Notes: generated by a model not told the origin, from the sequence alone. A stretch of 64,000 nucleotides of DNA from Tenericutes bacterium MO-XQ (GCA_002838185.1 CP017948.1:1798001-1862000), one strand, 5' to 3'. Counted from the stretch's first letter, positions 8,320 through 17,243 are shown. Made by a program: numbers and translations.

Positions 8320-8348
8320 ATCATATGTAAAAAATCATAAATTGTCAA
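8320..8348 (-). promoter_or_regulatory. Near-consensus sigma-A promoter
   Basis: TTGACA (8343-8348), a spacer of exactly 17 bp and TATGAT (8320-8325) on the minus strand give a predicted start of transcription near 8313. It serves the gene starting at 8294. Confidence 0.75.
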
Positions 8349-8357
8349 ATCATAAAC

Positions 8358-8387
8358 AAAAAGCCATATGTTCTAAACACATGGTTT
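8358..8387 (-). terminator. Intrinsic terminator
   Basis: A seven-pair stem (8364-8370 with 8378-8384, one G-T pair) is followed by T residues on the minus strand. It lies just after the stop of the gene at 8397-8987. Confidence 0.65.
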
Positions 8388-8396
8388 TATCAGTTA

Positions 8397-8987
8397 TTAA
8401 AATACTATACCTGGTATGCTTCTCACTTTTATTCGTATACGAAATCTTGTGATCACATCATTTTCAGTATAGATATCAATTGTTACTTTGGATCTTTTAT
8501 ATTCATAAATCACAAGATCCCCATGATCATAGACTTCATCTAAACCATAGTGATATTCATTTAAAGCTTCAGATATCTCATCCTCACTTACTTGATCATT
8601 GACTTTTAATCCAAATAAATGATGATCGGGATCTGTAGTTTCAATCCTTGTCACATATCCATAATCACCAATGATGTTTGGATATGAAGTAATATCGTAA
8701 AACACAACAGGGTTGGTTTCGCTATACTCATGAATATCAAAAAAACTATCTCCTTCAAAAGGTCGAGGCAACGCCTTATCATAGATAATATCCATACCAA
8801 ATCCTGGTGAGACGTTATAATTGTCCCAATCTTCATCGCTTAACTGATATAATAGTTCAATGCCAAATTCACTATAACGATTGATATCATTAACCGTATC
8901 CTTTTCAATCATTTTGGGAATTATCATAAGTCCTGCAATAGAAAGTGCAGCTGTAATTATTACAATGATTAATATTCTTTTTTTCAT
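8397..8987 (-). CDS. Secreted or membrane-anchored hypothetical protein
   Basis: A 196-residue protein I do not recognise. Residues 3-24 form a single hydrophobic helix after MKKR, so a signal peptide or N-terminal anchor is likely. The rest is acidic, rich in Tyr and Asp, and predicted to lie outside the membrane. GGAGGTG precedes the ATG. It is a single-gene unit flanked by its own promoter and terminator. The promoter carries an 11-bp-phased direct repeat in place of a -35 box, so it may be an activated stress gene. No function can be assigned. Confidence 0.75.
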   Translation of the reverse strand: MKKRILIIVIITAALSIAGLMIIPKMIEKDTVNDINRYSEFGIELLYQLSDEDWDNYNVSPGFGMDIIYDKALPRPFEGDSFFDIHEYSETNPVVFYDITSYPNIIGDYGYVTRIETTDPDHHLFGLKVNDQVSEDEISEALNEYHYGLDEVYDHGDLVIYEYKRSKVTIDIYTENDVITRFRIRIKVRSIPGIVF

Positions 8988-9008
8988 TTTACACCTCCAA
9001 CCATCTTA

Positions 9009-9042
9009 ATTATAAGAGACTTTTGTGTCAAAGTAATGTCAA
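9009..9042 (-). promoter_or_regulatory. -10 element with upstream direct repeat TGTCAA-N5-TGTCAA
   Basis: A minus-strand TATAAT (9009-9014) lacks a correctly spaced -35. Instead two identical hexamers (plus reading TGTCAA at 9026-9031 and 9037-9042) sit 11 bp apart over the -35 region. This is the arrangement of an OmpR-family activator site. Confidence 0.5.
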
Positions 9043-9094
9043 AAAATATTTTAAGAGGCGTATATCTAGATTATTTTTTTTAAAATAAATTTCA

Positions 9095-9970
9095 TCACTC
9101 TATTTCATCAATCATATTTACAAACATGATCTCTTTCATCAAATCCGTCTGATACTGATTTAAGACTTCTAAACTTAAAGGCTTCTTTTTTCTTAAAGGA
9201 TGTTTTTTATACCACAAAGCTAAGTGATAACCTTCTTTGCTTATACTTAAATAAATATGTCGATATCTATCATCTTTTTTTAATGTCTCCATGAATGAAA
9301 GATATTTTCTGTCTAAATCTTTGAACTCAACTCCAACTGGTTTATATATCTTTAATGCTGAGTCATTTGTGACTTTCTCATATTTGACACCTTTTAACTT
9401 AGGTGATCCATTTGTGCGAATCTGTATGTCTGTATCTCCTTCTTTTTCTAAGAAAACATAACTACCATCAAAATGGGTCACTTGCGTATTTCCACTAGAT
9501 GTTGTCATGGTTTGATCACATATAGTAAAGGTGTGCTGTAAAGCTGAATATCCTTTTAAACATCTTCTTGTTGATATAGATGCATATCTTGTAAATAACC
9601 CGCCTTTTTCATTCACTGTTTTATCTTGTTTTGGATATGCTTGATAGGTTAAAAACAAACCCTCTTCATCATTAATCTTTTGAACAATATTAGGAAATAC
9701 ATATTCAAAATAAGGTTTCGAACTGGTGTATCTTATGCTTGAGATGAGTCCAACAGCTGTGATGAGAATGGCAATACCACTAAATGCATAAAATACATAT
9801 GCGATGTCATCATCTTTTGCATAAATTTGGAATATCAACATGATCGCGATAAAAATCGCGATAAAAATGAATAATAAAATTCCCCAAATATTTTTTAGTT
9901 TTGTTCTTCTTGATTTTTGTTTTTCATTAAATTCTTTTTTGATTGTTTCAAATTCATACTTTGTATACAT
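9095..9970 (-). CDS. Two-helix membrane protein, DUF3137-like design
   Basis: A 291-residue protein with a charged N-terminal segment of about 28 residues and two hydrophobic helices (about 29-51 and 58-79). A soluble domain of about 200 residues follows. Internal patterns such as YVFPNIVQKINDEEG and HFDGSYVFLE resemble proteins annotated DUF3137 in Gram-positive bacteria; I hold this as tentative. CTGGAGAT stands before the ATG. It lies 21 bp downstream of the hydrolase gene at 9992-11368 and is probably co-transcribed with it. It is similar in size and layout to the protein at 7419-8294. The function is unknown. Confidence 0.72.
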   Translation of the reverse strand: MYTKYEFETIKKEFNEKQKSRRTKLKNIWGILLFIFIAIFIAIMLIFQIYAKDDDIAYVFYAFSGIAILITAVGLISSIRYTSSKPYFEYVFPNIVQKINDEEGLFLTYQAYPKQDKTVNEKGGLFTRYASISTRRCLKGYSALQHTFTICDQTMTTSSGNTQVTHFDGSYVFLEKEGDTDIQIRTNGSPKLKGVKYEKVTNDSALKIYKPVGVEFKDLDRKYLSFMETLKKDDRYRHIYLSISKEGYHLALWYKKHPLRKKKPLSLEVLNQYQTDLMKEIMFVNMIDEIE

Positions 9971-9991
9971 AACTATCTCCAGTCATTATTT

Positions 9992-11368
9992 TTATAAGAT
10001 TTCTTTGACTTCTTCCCAGATACTATAATCTGTTATTGCAGTTGCATCATTTTTTAAATGGAAATCAAAAAAGTTATTCATCATCTCTTTTTGCATATCT
10101 ATTAGATATTCAGTATCCAATTTCCCTGTATATCCAATCGTTGACATAAGTGGAGATAAGATATATGCCATCGAAAAATCACCATGAGTGGTTCCATCGA
10201 TTTGATATAATTTAGCATCATTACTGTTTTCAATCAGATCATATAAATCAACATTATTAGGTCCTTCTTCCCAAGACTCTGATCTTAGAAATAGTGAAGG
10301 CATCGATAATCCATTTTCAATTTCAGTTGATAAAATAGGTTCTACCCATGCATCAAGACCAATCACTGCATCAATTCTATCATCCTCAAGTGCAACCGCA
10401 ACATCAGCACCACCACCTGTAGAATGACCTAAAAGTCCTATATGCTCTAAATCTAACTTATTATATAAAAACGATTCAGTATCATTATTTAATGTTTCTA
10501 TATAATCAAGCATAAATGATACATCACCCGCATAGGTATAGACGAGTTGATTTGCATAAACTAAGAAATCATCCGTTTCATTTCTTGAAGGTAATGCATC
10601 TTTATCTTGATAAATAAAGTTACCATCAATACTGGTTGCAACTGATCCATAAGTATGATCTATAGAAATCACAATATATCCTCTACTTGCAAGTTCTTCA
10701 GCAAGATCATTATGAAGATTCATAAAGCCTCCCCATCCATGAGATATAATCACAACAGGATATGCATCTTGATCATCACTAATCGCTTTGATTTGATATG
10801 AGTTTGAATCTATATATTGTGTTTGATCTAAAATAAAACTTGGAAGACCCACACTTTTTGAAAGTCCTCTAGCGATATTTTTTCCACCACTTAACCATGG
10901 CATGATTTCCGTATCACCGATATCATCTACTGGATACCACATTTGATATGTAAATGCTCTATAACCAGTACCATCTCCATAATCTTCATCTCTACTCATA
11001 TCATCAACAGTTTCAACATAAGTTCCTATCTGATATGTTCCAGAGGGTTCTGGTATATTAACAATTGGAAACATATAAAGTGATGCTACAAACATTAAAA
11101 TTATGAATGTATAAACCCCAATGAGCACTCTTTTAATACGTAGTTTGCCATCATACTCAAATTGAATGGCTATAAAAACAAGCACAACGACTAAATAGGC
11201 AATATAATATTGCCATTTTGCTATATAGAAAACCTCTAGTAAAGCTATTGCTGGTAATAAAATTACCACAAAAGCTTTAATGTAAATATATGCAGCTTTT
11301 TTATTATACATAAAAAGATACAATGCAAAAAGTATGATAACTATCATTAATATTTCAGTAACAAGCAT
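9992..11368 (-). CDS. Membrane-attached alpha/beta hydrolase, PAF-acetylhydrolase-like
   Basis: A 458-residue protein with about five hydrophobic helices in the first 110 residues and a C-terminal alpha/beta hydrolase domain. VVIISHGWGG marks the oxyanion-hole strand. The nucleophile elbow GHSTGGG is near residue 315, followed by an Asp in IDAVIGLDAW and a likely catalytic His in TTHGDFS near 396. These features match platelet-activating-factor acetylhydrolase-like lipases/esterases, and bacterial members with an N-terminal membrane region are known. The likely job is hydrolysis of a lipid or ester at the membrane. The start ATG follows AAGGGGGA. It is the first gene of a pair with the membrane protein at 9095-9970. 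Confidence 0.85.
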   Translation of the reverse strand: MLVTEILMIVIILFALYLFMYNKKAAYIYIKAFVVILLPAIALLEVFYIAKWQYYIAYLVVVLVFIAIQFEYDGKLRIKRVLIGVYTFIILMFVASLYMFPIVNIPEPSGTYQIGTYVETVDDMSRDEDYGDGTGYRAFTYQMWYPVDDIGDTEIMPWLSGGKNIARGLSKSVGLPSFILDQTQYIDSNSYQIKAISDDQDAYPVVIISHGWGGFMNLHNDLAEELASRGYIVISIDHTYGSVATSIDGNFIYQDKDALPSRNETDDFLVYANQLVYTYAGDVSFMLDYIETLNNDTESFLYNKLDLEHIGLLGHSTGGGADVAVALEDDRIDAVIGLDAWVEPILSTEIENGLSMPSLFLRSESWEEGPNNVDLYDLIENSNDAKLYQIDGTTHGDFSMAYILSPLMSTIGYTGKLDTEYLIDMQKEMMNNFFDFHLKNDATAITDYSIWEEVKEIL

Positions 11369-11431
11369 ATAAATCCCCCTTATAGGTTTATTTGATTTTT
11401 CTTATGTTTATTTTATCATGAATAAAAGATA

Positions 11432-11932
11432 TTATTCTACTTTATGAGTTAAAGCAATCACAGCGTCATCGTTATCTCCATAAACTCCTAAAACTTTTGT
11501 AAATCCATTTTTAGTCCAAAATTTAAGTGCATGAATGTTTTTTAGTTTTACACCTAATCCTAAATCGTATTTCGCTTGATCAATAAAATTTTCATGAATA
11601 AGATCTAATACTATCTTCCCATGTCCTTGTCTAGCTAAGTTTTGATGAATCACAAAAATACTAATCCAGAAAATATTTTTATTTGGATATCCTTGATATA
11701 GATCAAAATAACCAATGATTTGATGATGATAAGTGACAACATATAGTTGATACTTTTCTTTCGATGCATCTTCAATTGGTGGTAAATCCCCTTCTATCAT
11801 ACATCTTTCAAAATACTGATAAGGCTCTTCATCGATTTTTATAAATGGGTTATTACCCCAACTGTGATAGATATTTATTAAATCTTTGATGTGTGTCTGA
11901 TTAGCTTTTTTAATCTCGTATGCAAATGTCAT
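11432..11932 (-). CDS. GNAT family N-acetyltransferase
   Basis: A 166-residue single GNAT domain. Motif A is FVIHQNLARQGHGKIVLDLI, carrying the Q-x-x-G-x-G acetyl-CoA loop. The C-terminal pattern NIHALKFWTKNGFTKVLGVYG is typical of the fold. AGGAG lies nine bases before the ATG, inside the end of the upstream gene, whose stop codon is one base away, so the two genes are probably coupled. The substrate (amine, amino acid or protein N-terminus) cannot be deduced. Confidence 0.9.
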   Translation of the reverse strand: MTFAYEIKKANQTHIKDLINIYHSWGNNPFIKIDEEPYQYFERCMIEGDLPPIEDASKEKYQLYVVTYHHQIIGYFDLYQGYPNKNIFWISIFVIHQNLARQGHGKIVLDLIHENFIDQAKYDLGLGVKLKNIHALKFWTKNGFTKVLGVYGDNDDAVIALTHKVE

Positions 11933-11933
11933 G

Positions 11934-12878
11934 TTAATTATCTCCTAAGCTATATTTATTGTAGATTTGTAGTTTATATTTTTTTAATACGTTTAATATT
12001 CTATATGTATTAAACGGACAAGGTTGATTGGTCTTTGTGTATCTAAAATGATGAAGACCTAAAGCTTTTGGATCAGCTTTAACTCTTCCAAACTCATCAA
12101 GCCTGTTCATCAGCATATTTAAGCCTTCTTCCATCTTTTCATCATAAGGTATATCTAGGTTAGCAAATGCCGTTAAAGCTCTTAAAACGTCATATTTCCA
12201 TCCGTATGGAAAAGGAAATGACAACATGTCTTTATGAATGATTTCGTTTGTTCTAACTGCTCTAAATAATCTTTTAGATAAGATATAAGAAACACCTTTT
12301 GGAATCATTAGATGAATCTCATCAATTTTATATGTATATCCATTTTCAATATATGCATGAAAGGCTTCTAAAACACTTAAAGTCGTATGAAGTGAGGATT
12401 GTTTAGGCTTAGGTTTTCTTTCCCATGAACAGTTCCATCCACCATCAGACATCGGATACTCTAAAATATAATCAATCATATCAAAGATTCTATTATCCTT
12501 AAAGTGCGCTGTCGCAGCAATTCTAACCATCATCGCAACCACACACATATCTTGATGTCTACTTCTTCTCATCAAACCTTTTTCTTTCCACATGACATCA
12601 AACAAAATACTGATAGATTTATGAATCCTTTTTTCATCTAAATGAGCCCCTAATTGACATAATTCTAATAATGTATAATGTGTTGATGTATATTTAGGTG
12701 AATAAACACCTTCACCCCAAAGGTGTGTCTTTTGATCTTGAAGATTCATGAGTCTTAGTCCATAACCTTCACTTAATATTTGGTTTTTTAAATGCAGGTC
12801 ATCTACACCTAAAAAATCTCTTTTGACAAGATAATTTAATGATATATCATGATTTCTCATCCAAGATATTAGATCCAT
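11934..12878 (-). CDS. Terpene-cyclase/prenyltransferase alpha-barrel fold protein
   Basis: A 314-residue soluble protein built of helical repeats of the prenyltransferase/squalene-oxidase type. Signs are the SDGGWNCSW motif near residue 144 and the spacing of helices before and after it (YTLLELCQLGAH, HTTLSVLEAF, DVLRALTAFA). The family's DxDD catalytic motif of squalene-hopene cyclases is not visible and the protein is about half their length. It is therefore more likely a non-cyclase member of this fold. AAGGTGG precedes the ATG. The GNAT gene follows at one base. The function is unknown. Confidence 0.75.
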   Translation of the reverse strand: MDLISWMRNHDISLNYLVKRDFLGVDDLHLKNQILSEGYGLRLMNLQDQKTHLWGEGVYSPKYTSTHYTLLELCQLGAHLDEKRIHKSISILFDVMWKEKGLMRRSRHQDMCVVAMMVRIAATAHFKDNRIFDMIDYILEYPMSDGGWNCSWERKPKPKQSSLHTTLSVLEAFHAYIENGYTYKIDEIHLMIPKGVSYILSKRLFRAVRTNEIIHKDMLSFPFPYGWKYDVLRALTAFANLDIPYDEKMEEGLNMLMNRLDEFGRVKADPKALGLHHFRYTKTNQPCPFNTYRILNVLKKYKLQIYNKYSLGDN

Positions 12879-12926
12879 CCTAACACCACCTTTATAAGTT
12901 AAATTATAACTTATTTTTTTATAATT

Positions 12927-12962
12927 AAAAAAAGAAGATGATTTTAGTCAATCATCTTCTTT
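12927..12962 (-). terminator. Intrinsic terminator of the Mbx operon
   Basis: A perfect 13-bp stem (12931-12943 with 12950-12962) has a T-run on the minus strand. It lies six bases after the stop of the last operon gene. Confidence 0.92.
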
Positions 12963-12967
12963 AATAA

Positions 12968-14977
12968 TTATTTTAAAGTACGTTTTCTTTCAGGTCTAAG
13001 AGGTAAATCAGGAGTGTTAAACTTAACTGCTTCTCTGATTTCACTTACATAATCCGTTAGATCTTTTTTCTTTGCTTTATGATATAAATAATCATCAATC
13101 GCAACAGCTGCTCTATGTCCATCAGAAACAGCAGTAATAATATCAGGACCTCTAAAAATATCCCCACCGACAAATAGCCAATCTAATCCTTCAATTTGAC
13201 CAGATGGGTTTGCTTTAATCTTGCCACGTTCAATCGTGACTTGATCTTTTAAGCTTTCTGGAATATAGGTATAATCAGGTGCTTGACCTACTGAGAAAAA
13301 GACTTGTTCACCTTCAAGAATTAACTCTTGGTCTTGATCAAACTCTGGACTAAATTTTCCATCTTCATCAAAGACTCTTAAACACTTGTGAACTTTTAAT
13401 CCTTTAATCTTGCCATTTTCAATCACTATCTCTTGTGGACCGTGACCTAGATAACATGTAATACCTTCTTCATTACCTTCAATGTATTCATCATCACTAC
13501 CTGGTAAGATATCAAGAGATTCTAAAGCTGTTAATTTCACATCAGCCTTACCATATTTTTGAAGTTGAATTCTTGTTGCATTTCTTGCAACATCAAAAGC
13601 AACATCTCCCCCACCAACAACTACTACTGATGGTTTTACATTCATATCTTCTAGCTTAATCTTTCCTCTAGCAAAATCTCTAGTCAAAGGTAGGAAATCC
13701 ATCGCACCCATCACATCTTTATGATCTGCTCCAGGAATGTTTAGTTTTCTTGCGCTAAAGAAACCTGTACCTAAGAATACTGCATCATAATCATTATGAA
13801 GTTTTTCTAACGTGATATCTTTTCCTATTTCTGTATTGGTATGAATATTCACACCAATCTTTTTTATGAATTTGATATCTTTTTCAACAGCTTCATCAGG
13901 TAATCTATATTCTGGTGCACCATAACTCATGACACCACCAGGTCTATCGTTTTTCTCAAAGACATCTACATGATAGCCTAAACTTCTTAAATAATAAGCA
14001 GTACTTAAAGATGATGGACCAGATCCAGCAATCGCAACTTTCGCATCAATGACTTCTGAGACTGGTTCATTAAAAATCTTTTCATACATGTCATCTGGTG
14101 CACTATCAATGATATAACGTTTTAACCAACGAATCGCAATCGCTTCACCACGAACAGCAATCGCACATGCTGTTTCACAGTTATGTGTACAAACTCTACC
14201 GCAGACACCAGGTAGTGGATTGGTTTCATAAACGATTTTTAATCCACCTTCAATATCATCTTCCCAAATCGCTTTAATGTAATCTGGAATATGCATTTGT
14301 ACTGGACATGATGATGTACACACACCACATTCAACACATCTTGCTGCTTCTTGTTTTGCGAATTCTTTAGAATATCCACGAACAACTTCAATATATGACT
14401 TAACTCTTTCTTCTGATTCAATATGTTCCATCTCTACACGAGTAAGATCTAATAAATCAGTCGCATCCGTTTTTTGATACCCTAGCTCTACTTCTTCATC
14501 TTGCCATGTTTCAGTTGGCATTAATCTAAATGATTCTGGATTTGAATCTCCAAAAACATATTCTTTTGTCATTTGTAAGGATCCAGTGGTACATGTATCT
14601 ACGCATAGTGCACAAAAACAACATCTACCATAATCAATAACTGGTCTTTGTTGAAGCTTACCAGCTTCTAAAGGCAAGTCATGTCTTGGAACCATTTCAA
14701 TCGCTTGTGTTGGACAAATGTCTTCACATGTAGCACAACCAATACATTTTTCCCAATCATTCACATGAAATCCTCTTAAGTTATCAGGTGCAGTTCTAGG
14801 ACTTGAATCTTTTAAATGATTTTTTAATATCAAATTATTATGATTTAAATAATCAGCATTCTTTTTTGTAAATATCTGATTCATCGGATGAGATACAGGT
14901 TTTTTAAACAGATATTTCAACACTCTAAGCGGTTTAAAAATGCTAGATTTTGGGTATTTATGATCTTTATTTTCCAT
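12968..14977 (-). CDS. mbxN: Fusion of complex I-like ferredoxin subunit (MbxN/NuoI type) with GltD/NfnL-like flavoprotein
   Basis: 669 residues in two parts. Residues 1-145 form a two-[4Fe-4S] ferredoxin subunit: C78-x2-C81-x2-C84-x3-C88 and C119-x2-C122-x2-C125-x3-C129, the NuoI/MbhN layout. Residues 205-650 are a GltD/NfnL-like oxidoreductase. Further cysteines lie at C214, C217, C220, C224 and C259, C263, C267, C271. An FAD Rossmann motif is at VAIAGSGPSS (314-323), a second Rossmann motif VVVVGGGDVAFD binds NAD(P)H, and the GD-type FAD end sits near GLDWLFVGGD. Standalone NuoI/MbxN proteins are about 150-200 residues, so the flavoprotein is an added electron-entry module. It would link NAD(P)H and possibly ferredoxin to the membrane complex. 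It is the last gene of the operon and a terminator follows. Confidence 0.9.
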   Translation of the reverse strand: MENKDHKYPKSSIFKPLRVLKYLFKKPVSHPMNQIFTKKNADYLNHNNLILKNHLKDSSPRTAPDNLRGFHVNDWEKCIGCATCEDICPTQAIEMVPRHDLPLEAGKLQQRPVIDYGRCCFCALCVDTCTTGSLQMTKEYVFGDSNPESFRLMPTETWQDEEVELGYQKTDATDLLDLTRVEMEHIESEERVKSYIEVVRGYSKEFAKQEAARCVECGVCTSSCPVQMHIPDYIKAIWEDDIEGGLKIVYETNPLPGVCGRVCTHNCETACAIAVRGEAIAIRWLKRYIIDSAPDDMYEKIFNEPVSEVIDAKVAIAGSGPSSLSTAYYLRSLGYHVDVFEKNDRPGGVMSYGAPEYRLPDEAVEKDIKFIKKIGVNIHTNTEIGKDITLEKLHNDYDAVFLGTGFFSARKLNIPGADHKDVMGAMDFLPLTRDFARGKIKLEDMNVKPSVVVVGGGDVAFDVARNATRIQLQKYGKADVKLTALESLDILPGSDDEYIEGNEEGITCYLGHGPQEIVIENGKIKGLKVHKCLRVFDEDGKFSPEFDQDQELILEGEQVFFSVGQAPDYTYIPESLKDQVTIERGKIKANPSGQIEGLDWLFVGGDIFRGPDIITAVSDGHRAAVAIDDYLYHKAKKKDLTDYVSEIREAVKFNTPDLPLRPERKRTLK

Positions 14978-14986
14978 CGTATCCTC

Positions 14987-16093
14987 CTATCTGTCTATCT
15001 CAGGGGAACAAATCCCCATCGTATCTATCCAAAGTGCTGCATCATCAATTCTCGTGCCTGGTAAATATTTTTCTACCCCTAAGAGACCTTGTGGATAACT
15101 TGCACCTCTTACACCAACACGCCATGGATGTGTACCACCATTAGATACCATATAATATCCAAATTCACCTCTTGATGACTCAACAGGTGCATATACATAT
15201 CCTTTAGGAACGGTCCATCTCATCGATTGACCTCTACCTGGTTTTACTCTAACTTCACCCTCTGGCATTTTATCTAAACATTGTCTAATAATTCTAATCG
15301 ATTGAACAACTTCTTTGATTTTAATATCGAGTCTTGCTCTTGCATCACTATAACTTGATGTAGGTACATCAAATTCAACTTGATCGTATCTTGCATAAGG
15401 CATGACTTTTCTTAAGTCATAAGGTTTATCAGTTGCTGAGCGCATCCCAATACCAGTAACGCCTAATTCCCAAACAACTGCTTCAGGAAGCATGATCGTA
15501 TCTTTTATTCTTTTAATAATCGATGCACTATCAATACCTAAATCACGATATTCGCCAATACGACTTTCTAAGCTATCTAAAAACTCTCTAATATCTTTAT
15601 CAATACCTTTAGGTAAGTCCATACGCACACCACCAATAACGATATATTGATGATAAACTCTGGCACCTGTAATCTTTTCAAAAATATCTAATATAAGATT
15701 TCGATCGACATGTGCATGATACATCAGTGTATAGTTACCTGTTGGTCCCCCTAAACCACCATAAGCCATGAGATGTGCAGAAATTCTAGCAAGTTCTAAA
15801 ATAATCATGCGAATCCAATGTGCTCTTTCAGGTATTTCTAATTTTAATAATTTTTCAGCAGCACAGGCAAAAGACATTTCGTTAATGTCTGGTTCTGGTA
15901 CACATACTCTAGGGATTAATGCGATATTATTAACCCATAGTTTTCTTTCCATTTGTTTTTCAAATCCACGATGTAACATTCCTGGAAGTAAATAAGATCT
16001 TTTAATGATATCGCCATCGACAAACATATGCACTGAAGCATTTCCGTGCATCCCTGGATGTTGAGGTCCTAAAAACAGTTTCATCTCTTTCAT
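14987..16093 (-). CDS. mbxL: Mbx/complex I-type NuoD-like large subunit without a full [NiFe] site
   Basis: 368 residues, homologous to the 49-kDa subunit of complex I and to hydrogenase large subunits. It begins MKEMKLFLGPQHPGMHG, the NuoD/MbhL start. The positions that hold the two CxxC motifs in [NiFe] hydrogenases read RVCVPEPDINEMSFACAAE (C64, C77) and, at the C-terminus, WIDTMGICSPEIDR. Neither CxxC is present, so a hydrogenase is unlikely. Single cysteines remain at both ends, unlike typical NuoD. AGGAGG precedes the ATG. It lies three bases from the NuoC-like gene. Its true electron acceptor is unknown; quinone, sulfur or a carrier are the options. Confidence 0.92.
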   Translation of the reverse strand: MKEMKLFLGPQHPGMHGNASVHMFVDGDIIKRSYLLPGMLHRGFEKQMERKLWVNNIALIPRVCVPEPDINEMSFACAAEKLLKLEIPERAHWIRMIILELARISAHLMAYGGLGGPTGNYTLMYHAHVDRNLILDIFEKITGARVYHQYIVIGGVRMDLPKGIDKDIREFLDSLESRIGEYRDLGIDSASIIKRIKDTIMLPEAVVWELGVTGIGMRSATDKPYDLRKVMPYARYDQVEFDVPTSSYSDARARLDIKIKEVVQSIRIIRQCLDKMPEGEVRVKPGRGQSMRWTVPKGYVYAPVESSRGEFGYYMVSNGGTHPWRVGVRGASYPQGLLGVEKYLPGTRIDDAALWIDTMGICSPEIDR

Positions 16094-16680
16094 AAAGACT
16101 TACCTCCTGTTCTTAAAGACTGTGCTCTTTTTTTCTTTTCTGCTTTCTTTTCTAAAGTCTTATTATCTTCATCTTTAACAGAAAACTTTTCAGGATATGC
16201 TCTAGAAGGAAACTTCTTAGCACTATAAGCACTTGGGTCAAAATCTTTTCTTAAAGGTGGGATATCATCCCATCTTTCTAGAATTAAAGGTTTTTCATAT
16301 TCTGGATTTCCTGGAAAATGAATACCAAAAAACTCATGTGCTTCTCTTTCATAATACTTAGCTCCAGGAAATACAGACAATACTGAAGGCATCACTGGTT
16401 CATTTCGATCTATTTTCGTTCTAATTTGAACATAAAGGGGTTGATCCCAATTCATTAAAATATAAACCACTTCAAATTTTTCTTCATCTGGCCAATCGAT
16501 GGCACTTAAATAAGAAAGTTGTTTCCAGCCTTTTAGTTTTAATCCTGATAAAACATTTAAAACATCTTTTTGCTCTAGTTCATAAGCAACTTGATAGGTA
16601 TCAATCACATCTTTTAATAAAGGTTTTGTAAGGCTTAATACAACTTGATCCACAATACTTAAATTATTGATGGAACTCAT
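16090..16680 (-). CDS. mbxK: NuoC-like 30-kDa subunit
   Basis: 196 residues with the signature of complex I 30-kDa subunits: FPGAKYYEREAHEFFGIHFPGNPEYEKPLIL followed by PPLRKDFDP. The start is placed at ATG 16680, with AGGTGG nine bases upstream inside the end of the NuoB-like gene; a TTG two codons earlier is too close to that site. It overlaps the NuoB-like gene by 17 bp. The protein forms the peripheral arm together with the NuoD- and NuoB-like subunits. The last 25 residues are very basic (KKAEKKKRAQ), an unusual tail. Confidence 0.93.
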   Translation of the reverse strand: MSSINNLSIVDQVVLSLTKPLLKDVIDTYQVAYELEQKDVLNVLSGLKLKGWKQLSYLSAIDWPDEEKFEVVYILMNWDQPLYVQIRTKIDRNEPVMPSVLSVFPGAKYYEREAHEFFGIHFPGNPEYEKPLILERWDDIPPLRKDFDPSAYSAKKFPSRAYPEKFSVKDEDNKTLEKKAEKKKRAQSLRTGGKSL

Positions 16681-17242
16681 CTTCAATCGCCACCTTTCCT
16701 AAAACATCTTCTTGATTCTTTTTATACCATTCATAATGCTCATGATATTTCTTCCAACCATTCGCAGTTTTATTTTTAATACCTTCCATTAAATCCACAA
16801 ATCCGTTTAACACAGATTCAGGATTTGGCATACATCCTGCGACATATGTATCTACTGGGATATATTGATCCAGTTGATTGATCACCGCATGTGAATCATG
16901 ATAAATACCACCATTGATTGGACATGAGCCTAACGCAACCACATATTTTGGCTCACTCATTTGTTCATATGTGTAAACCAATCTTCTTAGTGTCTTTAAT
17001 GATAAATAACCAGATACTAATAAAATATCTGCTTGTCTAGGCGTTGCCATTGGCCCCATCCCAAGTCTTTCCATATCATATGCACTTGTCATTGATGGTG
17101 GTAACTCAATTGCACAGCATCCTGTACAATACATCAGTAACCATAAAGAATTTCTTCTAAAATAGTCCCCAACTTCCCACCATTTGCGATCAATTTCTTC
17201 TTTTGTTAAATTTTGTTTTAACGTATATTTTGTACTAATCAT
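16664..17242 (-). CDS. mbxJ: NuoB-like subunit binding the N2-type [4Fe-4S] cluster
   Basis: 192 residues. The four cluster ligands are C42 and C43 in YCTGCCAIE, C107 in GSCPINGG and C137 in VAGCMPNPE, the complete NuoB/hydrogenase small-subunit proximal cluster set. It would carry electrons from the ferredoxin subunit to the NuoD-like subunit at the membrane interface. GGGTGATA precedes the ATG. A long C-terminal extension (about residues 150-192) is richer in Lys, Trp and Tyr than usual. It sits between the NuoH-like and NuoC-like genes, as in Mbx operons. Confidence 0.95.
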   Translation of the reverse strand: MISTKYTLKQNLTKEEIDRKWWEVGDYFRRNSLWLLMYCTGCCAIELPPSMTSAYDMERLGMGPMATPRQADILLVSGYLSLKTLRRLVYTYEQMSEPKYVVALGSCPINGGIYHDSHAVINQLDQYIPVDTYVAGCMPNPESVLNGFVDLMEGIKNKTANGWKKYHEHYEWYKKNQEDVLGKVAIEDEFHQ

Positions 17243-17243
17243 T

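Noticed and set aside
12968..14977. Ordinary glutamate synthase small subunit (GltD)
   Set aside because: No large subunit gene is nearby; the N-terminal two-cluster ferredoxin part and the operon context place it in the membrane complex.
12968..16093. [NiFe] hydrogenase (Mbh/Ech type)
   Set aside because: The large-subunit homologue lacks both CxxC motifs, and no maturation genes are present.
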